A DNA stretch of 64,000 bases from Streptomyces sp. AP-93 (GCF_022808175.1 NZ_JALGBX010000010.1:186001-250000); one strand, 5' to 3'; positions 52,307-62,430 are shown, counted from the first letter of the stretch. The notes: generated by a model from the letters alone, not told the origin. Numbers and translations are program-made.

Positions 52307-53062
52307 ATGCAGAGCTCACTTTTCGCCCACGCAGAGGCGCAGTCCCAGGAGCGGTACGCCGTCCAGAACCCGCAGCTGCTGCGGGTCTCGCTGAGCGGCT
52401 CCGACGACGTCCTCGCCCGCAAGGGCGCGATGGTCGCCTACCAGGGGATCATCGACTTCGACGGCGAGTACCAGAGCACCACCCAGCGCGATGCCCGCGC
52501 CCGCACCGGTGAGGGCCTCGACCTGATGCGCTGCTCCGGGCAGGGCACGGTCTACCTCGCCAACCTGGCGCAGTACGTCCACGTCGTGGACGTGGACCAG
52601 GAAGGCCTCACCGTCGACAGCAGCTACGTGCTGGCCCTGGACTCCACCCTGCACACCGAGGCCATCGCGGTGGACAGCCAGTACGGGATCTCCGGCTCCG
52701 GCAAGTACCAGCTCAACATCACCGGCCGCGGCAAGGTCGCGCTGATGACCTCCGGGCAGCCGCTGATGCTGCAGGTCACGCCCGACAAGTACGTCAACGC
52801 CGACGCGGACGCCATCGTCGCCTGGTCCACCTCGCTGCGCGTGCAGATGCAGGCCCAGACGCACTCCACCGGCGTCTGGCGGCGGCGCGGCAACACCGGC
52901 GAGGGCTGGGAGCTGAGCTTCCTCGGCACCGGTTTCGCCCTGGTCCAGCCGAGCGAGGCGCTCCCGCCGCAGAACGCACAGATCGGGCAGGGCGCGGCCG
53001 CGCAGTTCGGCATGGGCCAGCAGGGCGCCCACGCGCAGAACCAGAACAACGCCTGGAACTAG
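52307..53062 (+). CDS. AIM24-family protein
   Basis: 251 residues, a third AIM24 domain (LLRVSLSGSDDVLARKGAMV, GQGTVYLANLAQYVHVVDV, DSSYVLALDSTL) with a Gln/Asn/Gly-rich tail (MGQQGAHAQNQNN). Start at ATG 52307 after GGGGAG, 17 bp after the previous stop. A strong terminator ends the unit. Confidence 0.88.
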   Translation: MQSSLFAHAEAQSQERYAVQNPQLLRVSLSGSDDVLARKGAMVAYQGIIDFDGEYQSTTQRDARARTGEGLDLMRCSGQGTVYLANLAQYVHVVDVDQEGLTVDSSYVLALDSTLHTEAIAVDSQYGISGSGKYQLNITGRGKVALMTSGQPLMLQVTPDKYVNADADAIVAWSTSLRVQMQAQTHSTGVWRRRGNTGEGWELSFLGTGFALVQPSEALPPQNAQIGQGAAAQFGMGQQGAHAQNQNNAWN

Positions 53063-53075
53063 CCGGACGGCGTAC

Positions 53076-53115
53076 GCGACGGGGGGCGGGCCGCATCAGG
53101 CCCGCCCCCCGTCGC
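53076..53115. terminator. hairpin terminator after the AIM24 operon
   Basis: A perfect 17-bp stem (gcgacggggggcgggcc and its complement) with a gcatca loop, between convergent genes. Confidence 0.9.
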
Positions 53116-53128
53116 GCGTCCAGCCCGG

Positions 53129-53653
53129 TCAGAGCCGCGCCAGCGTCGCCTCCAGCAGCCGCACCACGGAGGTGTCGGCCACCTCCGCCACCTGGGCGTA
53201 CGGGAACCAGCGCAGGTCCAGCGACTCGTCGCTGATCGCTTCGAGGGCCCCGGCGGGCGCCAGCACCGCGTACTGCACGTCCAGGTGCCAGTTGCACGGA
53301 GCCGGGATCGGGTGCCGGTCCAGGCGCACCGGGCCGCCGGGCAGCAGGGTCAGCCCGTCGGTGATGCCGGACTCCTCGCGGGCCTCGCGCAGGGCCGCGT
53401 CGGCGAGGGTGGCGTCACCCGGCTCGCAGTGCCCGCCCATCTGGAGCCACATGCCCAGCTTCTTGTGCAGGGTCAGCAGGACGCGCTCCCGCTCCGGGTC
53501 GATCACCAGCGCGCTGCCGGTGATGTGGCCCGCCCGGCAGGGCTTGTAGACCCCGTCGGGATGCGCCGCGAGGTGCTCCAGGTAGACGTCGCGCAGTTCG
53601 GGCTGGTCCTCGTAGCCCTTGAGGACCAGGACCGCGTCTTCGTGCAGGGTCAC
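53129..53653 (-). CDS. NUDIX hydrolase
   Basis: A 174-residue hydrolase of nucleoside diphosphate-linked compounds. Nudix box GGHCEPGDATLADAALREAREESG, after LGMWLQM. GTG start 53653 overlaps the zincin-like gene's stop as GTGA, so it is translationally coupled to it. Substrate unknown. Confidence 0.92.
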   Translation of the reverse strand: MTLHEDAVLVLKGYEDQPELRDVYLEHLAAHPDGVYKPCRAGHITGSALVIDPERERVLLTLHKKLGMWLQMGGHCEPGDATLADAALREAREESGITDGLTLLPGGPVRLDRHPIPAPCNWHLDVQYAVLAPAGALEAISDESLDLRWFPYAQVAEVADTSVVRLLEATLARL

Positions 53654-55053
53654 TTCTTGTCGTCGCCGTCCTGCTCGCGCTTCTGGGCGGCCTCGCCCAG
53701 CATCTTGTCGATCTCGGAGAAGTCCAGCTGCTCGCGGTGCACGAACCCGTCCGGGTCGTCCAGGTCGGAAGCGGTCGGCAGCATGTCCGGGTGCTCCCAC
53801 AGCCCGTCGCGCCCGTCCACGCCGCGCGCGTCGGTGAGCGAGGCCCACAGCCGCGAGGCGTCGCGCAGCCGGCGCGGCCGCAGCTCCAGCCCGATCAGCG
53901 TCGCGAAGGTCTGCTCCGCCGGGCCGCCGGAGGCGCGCCGCCGGCGCATGGTCTCGCGCATGGCGTCGGCCGAGGTCAGACGGGGCTTGGCCGCCTCGTG
54001 CACGACCGCGTCGACCCAGCCCTCGACCAGCGCGAGCGCCGTCTCCAGACGGGCCAGCGCGGCCTTCTGCTCGGGGGTGTCCTGCGGCTGGAACATGCCG
54101 CCCTGGAGGGCTTCCTGCAACTGCTCCGGGTTCGACGGGTCGAGCTGGCCGACCACGTCCTCCAGCTTCGAGGTGTCGACCTTGATGCCCCGCGCATACC
54201 CCTCGACCGCGCCGAAGAGGTGCGAGCGCAGCCACGGCACGTGCGCGAAGAGCCGCGCGTGGGCGGCCTCGCGCAGGGCCAGGTACAGCCGGACCTCGTC
54301 GGAGGAGACGCCCAGGTCCTTGCCGAAGCTCTCGATGTTCAGCGGCAGCAGCGCCGCCTTGCCGGCCGGGCCCAGCGGGAGCCCGACGTCGGTCGAGCCC
54401 ACGACCTCGCCCGCGAGGGTGCCCACGGCCTGGCCGATCTGCTGGCCGAACATGGCACCGCCCATGGAGCGCATCATGCCGAGGAGCGGGCCCGCCATGG
54501 CCTGCATCTCCTCGGGCAGGACACTGCCCATGGCCGCACCGACGCGCTCGGCGACCGGGTCCACGAGCTCCTTCCACACCGGCAGGGTCGCCTCGACCCA
54601 CTCGGCGCGGCTCCACGCCACGGCGGTGGCGGCGCCCGACGGCAGGGAGGTGACGTCGTCGAGCCAGTGGTCGGCGAGGCGCATGGCCTCCTCCACCGCC
54701 GACTTCTCGGCGACGCCCACACTGGCGTCCTTGACTCCGTCCGCGGTGCCCTGGGCCACGGTCTGGCGGGCGATGTCCTTGGCCATGTCCCAGTTGACCG
54801 GGCCGCCCTCGTAGCTCAGCATCTGGCCGAGCTGCTGGAAGGCGGCGCCGAGGTCGTTCGGGTTCATGGAACCGAACATCGCGGCGAAGGGGTTGTCGGC
54901 GTCGCCGGGACCGCCGGGGCCGCCGGGCAGGCCCGTGCCGAACCCGAACGGATTCGGGCCGCTCTGACCGCCCTGGTTGCCCTTCTTCTTGCCCTCGTCG
55001 CCGTTGTCCGGCTCCTCGGGCGGAAGGCCGAATCCGAATGGGGTGTCGCTCAC
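53650..55053 (-). CDS. zincin-like metalloprotease family protein (TIGR03624 / zincin_2)
   Basis: A 467-residue member of an actinobacterial family (Rv3195-like). The N-terminus is Gly/Pro/Phe-rich with repeated PFGFG. The family motif ALREAAHARLFAHVPWLRSHL resembles a zinc-metalloprotease helix (ExxH); peptidase activity is not established as far as I know. Start at GTG 55053 after GAGGAAA. The NUDIX gene follows by overlap. Confidence 0.88.
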   Translation of the reverse strand: MSDTPFGFGLPPEEPDNGDEGKKKGNQGGQSGPNPFGFGTGLPGGPGGPGDADNPFAAMFGSMNPNDLGAAFQQLGQMLSYEGGPVNWDMAKDIARQTVAQGTADGVKDASVGVAEKSAVEEAMRLADHWLDDVTSLPSGAATAVAWSRAEWVEATLPVWKELVDPVAERVGAAMGSVLPEEMQAMAGPLLGMMRSMGGAMFGQQIGQAVGTLAGEVVGSTDVGLPLGPAGKAALLPLNIESFGKDLGVSSDEVRLYLALREAAHARLFAHVPWLRSHLFGAVEGYARGIKVDTSKLEDVVGQLDPSNPEQLQEALQGGMFQPQDTPEQKAALARLETALALVEGWVDAVVHEAAKPRLTSADAMRETMRRRRASGGPAEQTFATLIGLELRPRRLRDASRLWASLTDARGVDGRDGLWEHPDMLPTASDLDDPDGFVHREQLDFSEIDKMLGEAAQKREQDGDDKK

Positions 55054-55245
55054 GGGTTTCCTCGGCTCGTAGGGCCGCCGGCGGGAGCCGGCGGGCAATG
55101 GATCGACAACACCACCCAGCGTAGACACCAGACCCGCTTCCGGGCTCGGTGCTCCGCTGACTCCTGGGCTGCGGCAGGATGGACATCAACTGGTGGGTGC
55201 GCGTCACGGCGCGTCCCTACTGAAGACAACCGCTGGAGACGCCTG

Positions 55246-56409
55246 GTGAGTTCCCCAGATCCGCACGCTTTGGACGAGCAGGGCCCCGAAGACCGCCCTG
55301 AGCACGGCGAGGACGCCCAGGGCGTTCGCCGGACGCGAAACCCGGGCGGTTCCGCGCGCCGAGGCCCGGTGATCGCCGTGACCGGCGCCGCCTCGGGGGT
55401 CGGGGCGGCCCTGGTGACCAGGCTGGCCGCGTCCGAGGAGGTCAAGCGGGTCGTCGCGATCGACGAGCGGCGCGGGGACTGCACCGAGGCGCAGTGGCAC
55501 CTCCTGGACGTACGGGACCCCGCGATCGCGGAGAAACTGCGCGGCGCGGACGTCGTGGTGCACCTCGCGCTGGACCTCGACCTGGAGACCGACCCGGCGG
55601 CCCGTACGGCCTACAATGTGCGGGGGACCCAGACCGTGCTCACCGCCGCCGCGGCGGCCGGAGTGCACCGGGTCGTGCTCTGCACCTCGGCCATGGTCTA
55701 CGGGGCCCTGCCGGACAACGACATCCCGCTCTCGGAGGACGCCGAGCTGCGCGCCACCGCCGAGGCGACCGGCGTCGGCGACCTGCTGGAGATCGAGCGG
55801 CTGGGCCGCCGGGCGCCGCGCGCGCACCCCGGCCTGAACGTCACCGTGGTCCGCCCGGCGGTACTGGTCGGCGGCACGGACACCGCGCTGACCCGCTACT
55901 TCGAGTCCCCGCGCCTGCTGGTGGTGGCGGGCTCCCGCCCGACCTGGCAGTTCTGCCACGTCGAGGACCTGGTCAGCGCGCTGGAGTACGCGGCCCTGGA
56001 GAAGGTCGAGGGAGAGCTGGCGGTCGGCTGCGAGGGCTGGCTGGAGCAGGAGGAGGTCGAGGAGCTGAGCGGGATCCGCCGCATGGAGCTCCCGTCGGCC
56101 GTGGCCCTGGGCGCGGCGGCCCGGCTGCACCGGATCGGCCTCACCCCGTCCCCGGCCGGGGACCTCGCGTACACGATGCACCCGTGGGTGGTCAGCGTCA
56201 GCCGGCTGCACGCGGCGGGGTGGCGCCCGCGCTGGACCAACGAGGAAGTGCTCGCGGAGCTGCTCCAGGAGGTCGCGGGGCGGCACACCGTGGCGGGGCG
56301 GCGGCTGGGGCGCAAGGACGCCACGGCTGCCGGTGCCGCGGGGGCGACGGTCGCGCTGCTGGGTGCTGCCGCCGCGATCCGCGCAGCCCGCCGGCGCCGG
56401 GGCATCTGA
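55246..56409 (+). CDS. NAD-dependent epimerase/dehydratase-like protein
   Basis: A 387-residue extended short-chain dehydrogenase-like protein. The Rossmann motif is VTGAASGVGAALV (GxxGxxG about 47-53), with DVRD and an SxnYxxxK-type site weakly present (CTSAMVYGALPD, Lys replaced). VVRPAVLVGG and CHVEDLVSALEYA match sugar-epimerase-like families. The C-terminus adds a basic, hydrophobic tail (ALLGAAAAIRAARRRR), perhaps a membrane anchor. Substrate unknown; active-site Lys appears missing. Start at GTG 55246 with GGAG eight bases upstream. Confidence 0.85.
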   Translation: MSSPDPHALDEQGPEDRPEHGEDAQGVRRTRNPGGSARRGPVIAVTGAASGVGAALVTRLAASEEVKRVVAIDERRGDCTEAQWHLLDVRDPAIAEKLRGADVVVHLALDLDLETDPAARTAYNVRGTQTVLTAAAAAGVHRVVLCTSAMVYGALPDNDIPLSEDAELRATAEATGVGDLLEIERLGRRAPRAHPGLNVTVVRPAVLVGGTDTALTRYFESPRLLVVAGSRPTWQFCHVEDLVSALEYAALEKVEGELAVGCEGWLEQEEVEELSGIRRMELPSAVALGAAARLHRIGLTPSPAGDLAYTMHPWVVSVSRLHAAGWRPRWTNEEVLAELLQEVAGRHTVAGRRLGRKDATAAGAAGATVALLGAAAAIRAARRRRGI

Positions 56410-56417
56410 CCCCGGGC

Positions 56418-56503
56418 GGGGTCGGGGCGCGGCCCCCGGTGCGGCGCCGTCGCCGGGGGCGCCGCCCCCGGACCCCCGCGCCTCAAACGCCGGCGGGGCT
56501 GGA
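56418..56503. repeat. palindromic intergenic repeat element, copy 2
   Basis: Self-complementary GC blocks followed by gcgcctcaaacgccggcggg. The last 30 bases are identical to 7024-7053. It lies after the epimerase-like gene; the rest of the 56410-56656 gap shows no gene. Confidence 0.75.
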
Positions 56504-56656
56504 TGTGGCCGGGGGTCGGCCTGCCCGTGCGGGCCGACGGGTGTGAAAGGTCGTGCCGCGACCAGGGGGTTTCTGTAGGAGGCTCCCAAGGGGGGCGGTG
56601 GGGACCTGGTGAAACTGCTATTCCGCCGGGTCGGCGGCTAGGGCACGATGGAAGGT

Positions 56657-57118
<462 letters not shown>

Positions 57119-57302
57119 GGCAGGGTCGGCCGGAGTGGTCCGCGGCCCGCGAAGGGGCCGTGAAGGGGGCCGTGAAGGACGGTCCGGGCCTTCGGATTGC
57201 CCCGTTCGGACGCGCAACACGCCCTCGATTTGCGTAACCCCCTCCCGGGCAGCAGCGTTGAAGCCACCAACAACACGTACTTCGGGGTAGGGAGACACGC
57301 CC

Positions 57303-57494
57303 ATGGCGTCTTTGGCGTGGTTGCTGATTCCGCTGTTCGCCGCGATCGGAGCGGCGATATGGGGCAGCTGGGCGGCACGCGACCGTACAGCCGGTGACAT
57401 ATCCGAGCTCGCGGGCTACGCGCGGTTCCGCGAGGCCATGGGCCAGAGCGAACCGGACGCGCACCGCAAGAAGGACACGGTCGACTCCGTCTGA
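57303..57494 (+). CDS. small single-pass membrane protein
   Basis: 63 residues: an N-terminal helix (LAWLLIPLFAAIGAAIWGSW) followed by a short charged tail. Start ATG 57303 with GGGAGA 8 bases upstream. No known family. Confidence 0.7.
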   Translation: MASLAWLLIPLFAAIGAAIWGSWAARDRTAGDISELAGYARFREAMGQSEPDAHRKKDTVDSV

Positions 57495-57564
57495 CGCGGC
57501 TCCGGGCCCCCGTACGGACCGGCCCCGGGGGCCGCTCGTCAGGGCCGTCACGTACTGTCGATCC

Positions 57565-58656
57565 ATGCCACGCCGCACTGCGACGATGCTCGCCTCCACC
57601 CTCATGCTCTTCGCGCTGCTCTGCGCGGGAGTGTTCATGAAGGCCCCGTACTCCGAGATGAGCCCGGGCCCGACCGTGAACACGCTCGGGGACTCGCACG
57701 GCGAGCCGGTCCTGAACATCTCGGGGCGCAAGACGTACCCGACGACCGGGCACCTGAACATGACGACGGTGCGCGTCACCGGCGCGGACTACGACATGAA
57801 CCTGCTGGAAGCCGTGTACGGCTGGGCCGCGGGCGACAACATCGTCGTGCCGCACGAGAACCTGTACCCGGACGGCAAGACGGAGCAGGAGTCCACGCAG
57901 GAGAACGCCGAGGAGTTCAGCCAGTCGCAGGAGAGCGCCAAGGTGGCGGCCCTCAAGCAGCTCGGCATTCCGGTGGCCGCCCGCGTGATCGTCGCCTCCG
58001 TGGTCAAGGGCAGCCCCTCCGAGGGCAAGCTGCACGCCGGGGACGTCATCAAGGCCGTGGACGGGACCCCGGTCAAGGCTCCCGAGGACGTGGCGAAGCT
58101 GGTCACGAAGCACAAGCCGGGCGAGCCGGTCGAGTTCACCATCGTGCCCGCCCCCCAGGCCGCCGAGGCCGAGAAGGCGCACCGCGAGCCCACCGGCACG
58201 ACGAAGGTCACGATCATCGCGGGCAAGGCGGAGGGCGACGGTCACGCGATCGTCGGCATCCGGGCCGGCACCGACCACACCTTCCCGTTCACCATCGACA
58301 TCAAGCTCGCCGACGTCGGCGGTCCCAGCGCCGGCCTGATGTTCGCGCTCGGCATCGTCGACAAGCTCAACCCGGAGAACCTGACCGGCGGCAAGTTCAT
58401 CGCCGGCACCGGCACCATCGACGACGCGGGCAAGGTCGGCCCGATCGGCGGCATCCAGATGAAGACCATCGGTGCCCGCCAGGCCGGCGCCCAGTACTTC
58501 CTGACGCCCGCCGAGAACTGCGCCTCCGCCGCGAGCGACGTGCCCGACGGGCTGACGCTGGTGAAGGTCTCCACCATCGACGACGCCGTGAAGGCGCTGG
58601 AGAAGATCAGCAAGGGGGACACGGCCGGGCTGACGCAGTGCAGCGCCAAGCCCTGA
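57565..58656 (+). CDS. PDZ and Lon-like (S16) membrane-anchored protease
   Basis: A 363-residue YlbL-like protein (Rv3194c-like). An N-terminal signal anchor (LASTLMLFALLCAGVFM) places it outside the membrane. PDZ domain about 130-200 (VVKGSPSEGKLHAGDVIKAVDG). The C-terminal S16 protease domain has catalytic Ser in DVGGPSAGLMF (about residue 254) and Lys in GGIQMKTIGAR (about 301). Start at ATG 57565. Relatives control protein secretion or stress; targets are unknown here. Confidence 0.92.
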   Translation: MPRRTATMLASTLMLFALLCAGVFMKAPYSEMSPGPTVNTLGDSHGEPVLNISGRKTYPTTGHLNMTTVRVTGADYDMNLLEAVYGWAAGDNIVVPHENLYPDGKTEQESTQENAEEFSQSQESAKVAALKQLGIPVAARVIVASVVKGSPSEGKLHAGDVIKAVDGTPVKAPEDVAKLVTKHKPGEPVEFTIVPAPQAAEAEKAHREPTGTTKVTIIAGKAEGDGHAIVGIRAGTDHTFPFTIDIKLADVGGPSAGLMFALGIVDKLNPENLTGGKFIAGTGTIDDAGKVGPIGGIQMKTIGARQAGAQYFLTPAENCASAASDVPDGLTLVKVSTIDDAVKALEKISKGDTAGLTQCSAKP

Positions 58657-58684
58657 CCGCTTCCCCGTCACCGGCAGAGACGAC

Positions 58685-59257
58685 CTAGTCGAGGAAGGTC
58701 GCGGCCAGCGCCTCGGCGAGCCCCGGCACCAGCGTCGCGCCGGTCAGCACCTCGTTCGCCGAGTCCTTGTCCCGCAGCCGTACGGCCGACTCGCGCGAGC
58801 CGTTGCGCAGGACGCCCACGGTCAGCCGTACCTCCTGCCGGTCCGGGTGGGAGGCGACCCACTTGGCCAGCTGCTTGTCGCTGAGCCCCTCCGGTACGGA
58901 GGACTCCGCCGACGGCGGCAGCATCAACCGCTCCACCGTCAGTGCGCAGCCGAGGATCGACGGGGGCCAGGCGATGGTTCCCAGGAACTTGTCCAGCGGG
59001 GTCCCGGCCGGCACCTCGTCCTGCTCGATCGGGGTGAGCTGGTTCTTGCCCGTGTCGTCCTGGTCGAGGCCGAGCTGACGGGCGACGCCCGGCGCCTCCT
59101 TGCGCAGCTTGGCCGTGTCGACCAGAGCGAAGAGCCGGGCGGGCTTGTCCCAGCCGAGGGTGGAGGCGTACTCGTCGATTTCGAGGACGGCACGGGTCAG
59201 CGGGCTTGCCGCCATAGGGGTGCCGGGGGACGGCGAAAGGTTGGACATGGGCAACAT
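58685..59257 (-). CDS. PPA1309-family conserved protein
   Basis: 190 residues of the actinobacterial PPA1309 family, unknown function. LTRAVLEIDEYASTLGWDKPARLFALVDT is the conserved start and GTIAWPPSILGCALTVERL a core motif. Start at ATG 59257 with GGAGG just before; ATG 59248 is an alternative. Divergent from the UPF0182 gene. Confidence 0.88.
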   Translation of the reverse strand: MLPMSNLSPSPGTPMAASPLTRAVLEIDEYASTLGWDKPARLFALVDTAKLRKEAPGVARQLGLDQDDTGKNQLTPIEQDEVPAGTPLDKFLGTIAWPPSILGCALTVERLMLPPSAESSVPEGLSDKQLAKWVASHPDRQEVRLTVGVLRNGSRESAVRLRDKDSANEVLTGATLVPGLAEALAATFLD

Positions 59258-59392
59258 CCTGCCTCCTTTCCCCCGGATACCGGGAACTGACTAAAGCCTC
59301 AGTAAGTTGCATGAGTGGGCTCTACGATCGGGGGCCCATGCTTTGAAAAATCTCAGCATCACTTACACACAGCGACTTTCGAGGTGCGCACC

Positions 59393-62305
59393 TTGGCTTT
59401 CCAGATGCCGGACCGCGGCGGAGGCCCCTCCGGGCCACGGATGAGAGTCGGCCGCCCGTCCCGGCGCGCCCGGACTCTTCTGATGACCTTGGGCGTGCTG
59501 GCCGTCCTGGCCATGGCGTTCATCATGTTCGCCGGCTTCTGGACGGACTGGCTCTGGTTCCGCTCCGTCAACTACTCCACCGTCTTCACCACCACCCTGT
59601 GGACCAAGGTCGGCCTCTTCGCCGTCTTCGGCCTCCTCATGGCCGGTGCCGTCGGGCTGAACATCTGGCTGGCCCACCGGCTGCGGCCGCCGCTCAGCGC
59701 GATGTCGATGGAGCAGCAGAGCCTCGACCGCTACCGGATGACCGTCGCGCCGTACCGCAAGTGGCTGCTGCTCGGCATCTCCGCACTGGTCGGCCTGATC
59801 GCGGGCGCCTCGGCGGCGGGCCGGTGGAAGACCTGGCTGATGTACGTGAACGGGGTGCCCTTCGGCACGAAGGACCCCCAGTTCAACCTGGACGTGTCGT
59901 TCTACACCTTCGACCTGCCCTGGTACCGCTTCCTGCTCGGCTTCGGCTTCGCCGCCGTCGTGCTCTCGGTGATCGCCGCCGCCGTCGTGCACTACCTGTA
60001 CGGCGGACTGCGGGTCACCAGCCCGGGTGCGCGGGCCACCGCCGCGGCGACCGGCCACCTGTCGGTGCTGCTCGGCCTCTTCGTCACGCTCAAGGCGGTC
60101 GCGTACTTCTTCGACCGGTACGGCCTCGCCGTGAAGTCCAGTGACTTCAAGGCCGCGGACAACTGGACCGGCCTGCGCTACGTCGACGCCAACGCCTACC
60201 TGCCGGCCAAGACGATCCTCGTCGCCATCGCCGCGATCTGCGCGCTGCTGTTCTTCGCGACGCTGTGGCGCCGCACCTGGCAGCTCCCGGTCATCGGCTT
60301 CGGCCTGATGGTGCTCTCGGCGATCCTGATCGGCGGGCTGTACCCGGCGATCGTGCAGAAGTTCCAGGTCCAGCCGAACGAGCAGGCCAAGGAATCCCCG
60401 TACGTCCAGAAGAACATCAAGGCGACGCGCGACGCCTACGGGGTCTCCGACGCCTCGGTCACGGACTACCCGGGCCTGCCGGACCCCAAGGCGGACAAGA
60501 AGAAGCTCCGCCAGGACGCCAACACCACGGCGAGCATCCGTCTGCTCGACCCGAACATCGTGTCCCCGGCCTTCCAGCAGCTCCAGCAGAACAAGGGCTA
60601 CTACGGTTTCCCGGCCACGCTGGCGGTCGACCGGTACAAGGGCCAGGACACGGTCATCGGGCTCCGTGAGATCAACCTCGCGGGCATCCCGAAGAACAAC
60701 TGGATCAACGACCACTTCCGTTACACCCACGGATACGGCGTGGTCGCGGCCAAGGGCACCGAGGTGACCGGCAACGGGGAGCCGGTGTTCACCGAGTCGG
60801 GCCTGCCGGCGAAGGGCGACCTCGGGACGTACGAGCAGCGGATCTACTACGGCGAGCAGACGAAGCAGTACTCGATCGTCGGCGGACCGCAGAAGGAGCT
60901 CGACTACGCCAACGACGAGGGCGAGAAGGAGACCACCTACCAGGGCGACAGCGGGGTGAGCCTGGGCAACCCGGTCAACCGCGCGGCGTACGCCCTGGCC
61001 TTCAGCGAGCCTCAGATCCTCTACTCCGGCGCCATCGACGACAAGTCGAAGATCCTCTACAACCGCACGCCCAAGGCGCGCGTCGAGGCGGTCGCCCCGT
61101 GGCTGACGATCGACGGAGCCGTCTACCCGGCGGTGATCGACGGCCGGGTCCAGTGGATCGTGGACGCCTACACCACCACCAACGGCTACCCCTACGCGTC
61201 CCGCACCCAGCTCGGGGACACGACGGCGGACTCGCTGACCAACTCCCAGCGCGCCGTGGTCGCGCAGGAGAACCAGGTCAACTACATCCGGAACTCGGTG
61301 AAGGCCACCGTCGACGCCTACGACGGCACGGTGAAGCTGTACCAGTGGGACACAAAGGACCCGGTCCTCAAGACGTGGATGAAGGCCTTCCCCGGCACGG
61401 TGAAGGACAAGAAGGAGATCTCGCCGACCCTGATGGAGCACCTGCGCTACCCGCAGGACCTCTTCAAGGTCCAGCGTGAGCTGCTGACCCGCTACCACGT
61501 CACGGACCCGCAGACCTTCCTCAGCGGCAGCGAGGTCTGGGCGGTGCCGGACGACCCGACCACCAAGGCGGGGACGGCGGTCCCGCCGTACTACCTCTCC
61601 ATGAAGATGCCGGGCCAGAAGGATCCCAACCAGGCCTTCTCGCTCACCACGACGCTCACGCCGAACGGCAGGGACAACCTGAGCGCCTTCATGGCGGTCA
61701 ACGCCGATCCCACCACCTCGGACTACGGCAAGATCCAGTTGCTGAAGCTGCCCACCCAGAACCCGGTGGACGGCCCGAAGCTCGTCCAGGCGAGATTCAA
61801 CTCCAAGCCGGAGATCGCCCAGGAGATCAACATCCTGAGCCGGGGCGATTCCCAGGTGGAGTACGGCAACCTGCTCACGGTCCCGCTCGACAAGGGAATG
61901 CTCTACGTCGAGCCGGTGTACGTGCGCGGTGGCGGCCTCAAGTACCCGCTGCTGAAGAAGGTCCTGGTGACCTACGGGGACCAGACGGCCTTCGAGGACA
62001 CGCTGGAGAAGGCGCTGAACGTGGTGTTCGGGGCCGAGTCGGCGACCACCCCGCCAGGCGACGGGACAACGACCCCGCCGGGCGACGGGACCACCACCCC
62101 GCCGCCGGCCAGCCAGGACCCGACGGTCAAGGCGGCCCTCGCGGACGCGCAGAAGGCGGTCGACGACGCCGACAAGGCGCTCAAGGCCGGCGACTGGACG
62201 GCGTACGGAAAGGCCCAGAGTGATCTGCAGGCCGCCCTGAAGCGGGCGATCGAGGCCGAGGCGAAGGTGGCGGCGCCCGCGCCCACCCCGACGCCCAGCG
62301 GATAG
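59393..62305 (+). CDS. UPF0182-family large membrane protein
   Basis: A 970-residue protein of the UPF0182 family (Rv3193c-like, usual length about 990). About seven membrane helices fill residues 20-330 (LLMTLGVLAVLAMAFIMFAGFW, TDWLWFRSVNYSTVF), then a large extracytoplasmic domain (YPAIVQKFQVQPNE, DYANDEGEKETTYQGDSG) and an acidic/alanine-rich tail with a PPGDGTTT repeat. Its role is unknown. Start at TTG 59393 (LAFQMPDRGGG) with GAGGTG six bases upstream; ATG 59405 is an alternative. Confidence 0.94.
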   Translation: MAFQMPDRGGGPSGPRMRVGRPSRRARTLLMTLGVLAVLAMAFIMFAGFWTDWLWFRSVNYSTVFTTTLWTKVGLFAVFGLLMAGAVGLNIWLAHRLRPPLSAMSMEQQSLDRYRMTVAPYRKWLLLGISALVGLIAGASAAGRWKTWLMYVNGVPFGTKDPQFNLDVSFYTFDLPWYRFLLGFGFAAVVLSVIAAAVVHYLYGGLRVTSPGARATAAATGHLSVLLGLFVTLKAVAYFFDRYGLAVKSSDFKAADNWTGLRYVDANAYLPAKTILVAIAAICALLFFATLWRRTWQLPVIGFGLMVLSAILIGGLYPAIVQKFQVQPNEQAKESPYVQKNIKATRDAYGVSDASVTDYPGLPDPKADKKKLRQDANTTASIRLLDPNIVSPAFQQLQQNKGYYGFPATLAVDRYKGQDTVIGLREINLAGIPKNNWINDHFRYTHGYGVVAAKGTEVTGNGEPVFTESGLPAKGDLGTYEQRIYYGEQTKQYSIVGGPQKELDYANDEGEKETTYQGDSGVSLGNPVNRAAYALAFSEPQILYSGAIDDKSKILYNRTPKARVEAVAPWLTIDGAVYPAVIDGRVQWIVDAYTTTNGYPYASRTQLGDTTADSLTNSQRAVVAQENQVNYIRNSVKATVDAYDGTVKLYQWDTKDPVLKTWMKAFPGTVKDKKEISPTLMEHLRYPQDLFKVQRELLTRYHVTDPQTFLSGSEVWAVPDDPTTKAGTAVPPYYLSMKMPGQKDPNQAFSLTTTLTPNGRDNLSAFMAVNADPTTSDYGKIQLLKLPTQNPVDGPKLVQARFNSKPEIAQEINILSRGDSQVEYGNLLTVPLDKGMLYVEPVYVRGGGLKYPLLKKVLVTYGDQTAFEDTLEKALNVVFGAESATTPPGDGTTTPPGDGTTTPPPASQDPTVKAALADAQKAVDDADKALKAGDWTAYGKAQSDLQAALKRAIEAEAKVAAPAPTPTPSG

Positions 62306-62350
62306 GCGGTAATGGTTCCACCCCGCGTCGTGCTACTGTTGGTTTACCGA

Positions 62351-62424
62351 CGCGGGGTGGAGCAGCTCGGTAGCTCGCTGGGCTCATAACCCAGAGGTCG
62401 CAGGTTCAAATCCTGTCCCCGCTA
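62351..62424 (+). tRNA. initiator tRNA-fMet (CAT)
   Basis: A 74-base cloverleaf with anticodon CAT in the loop ctcataa. The anticodon stem is ctggg / cccag (three G-C pairs) and base 1 (C) does not pair with base 72 (T), both initiator features. No CCA is encoded. A terminator follows. Confidence 0.95.
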
Positions 62425-62430
62425 CTGAAG

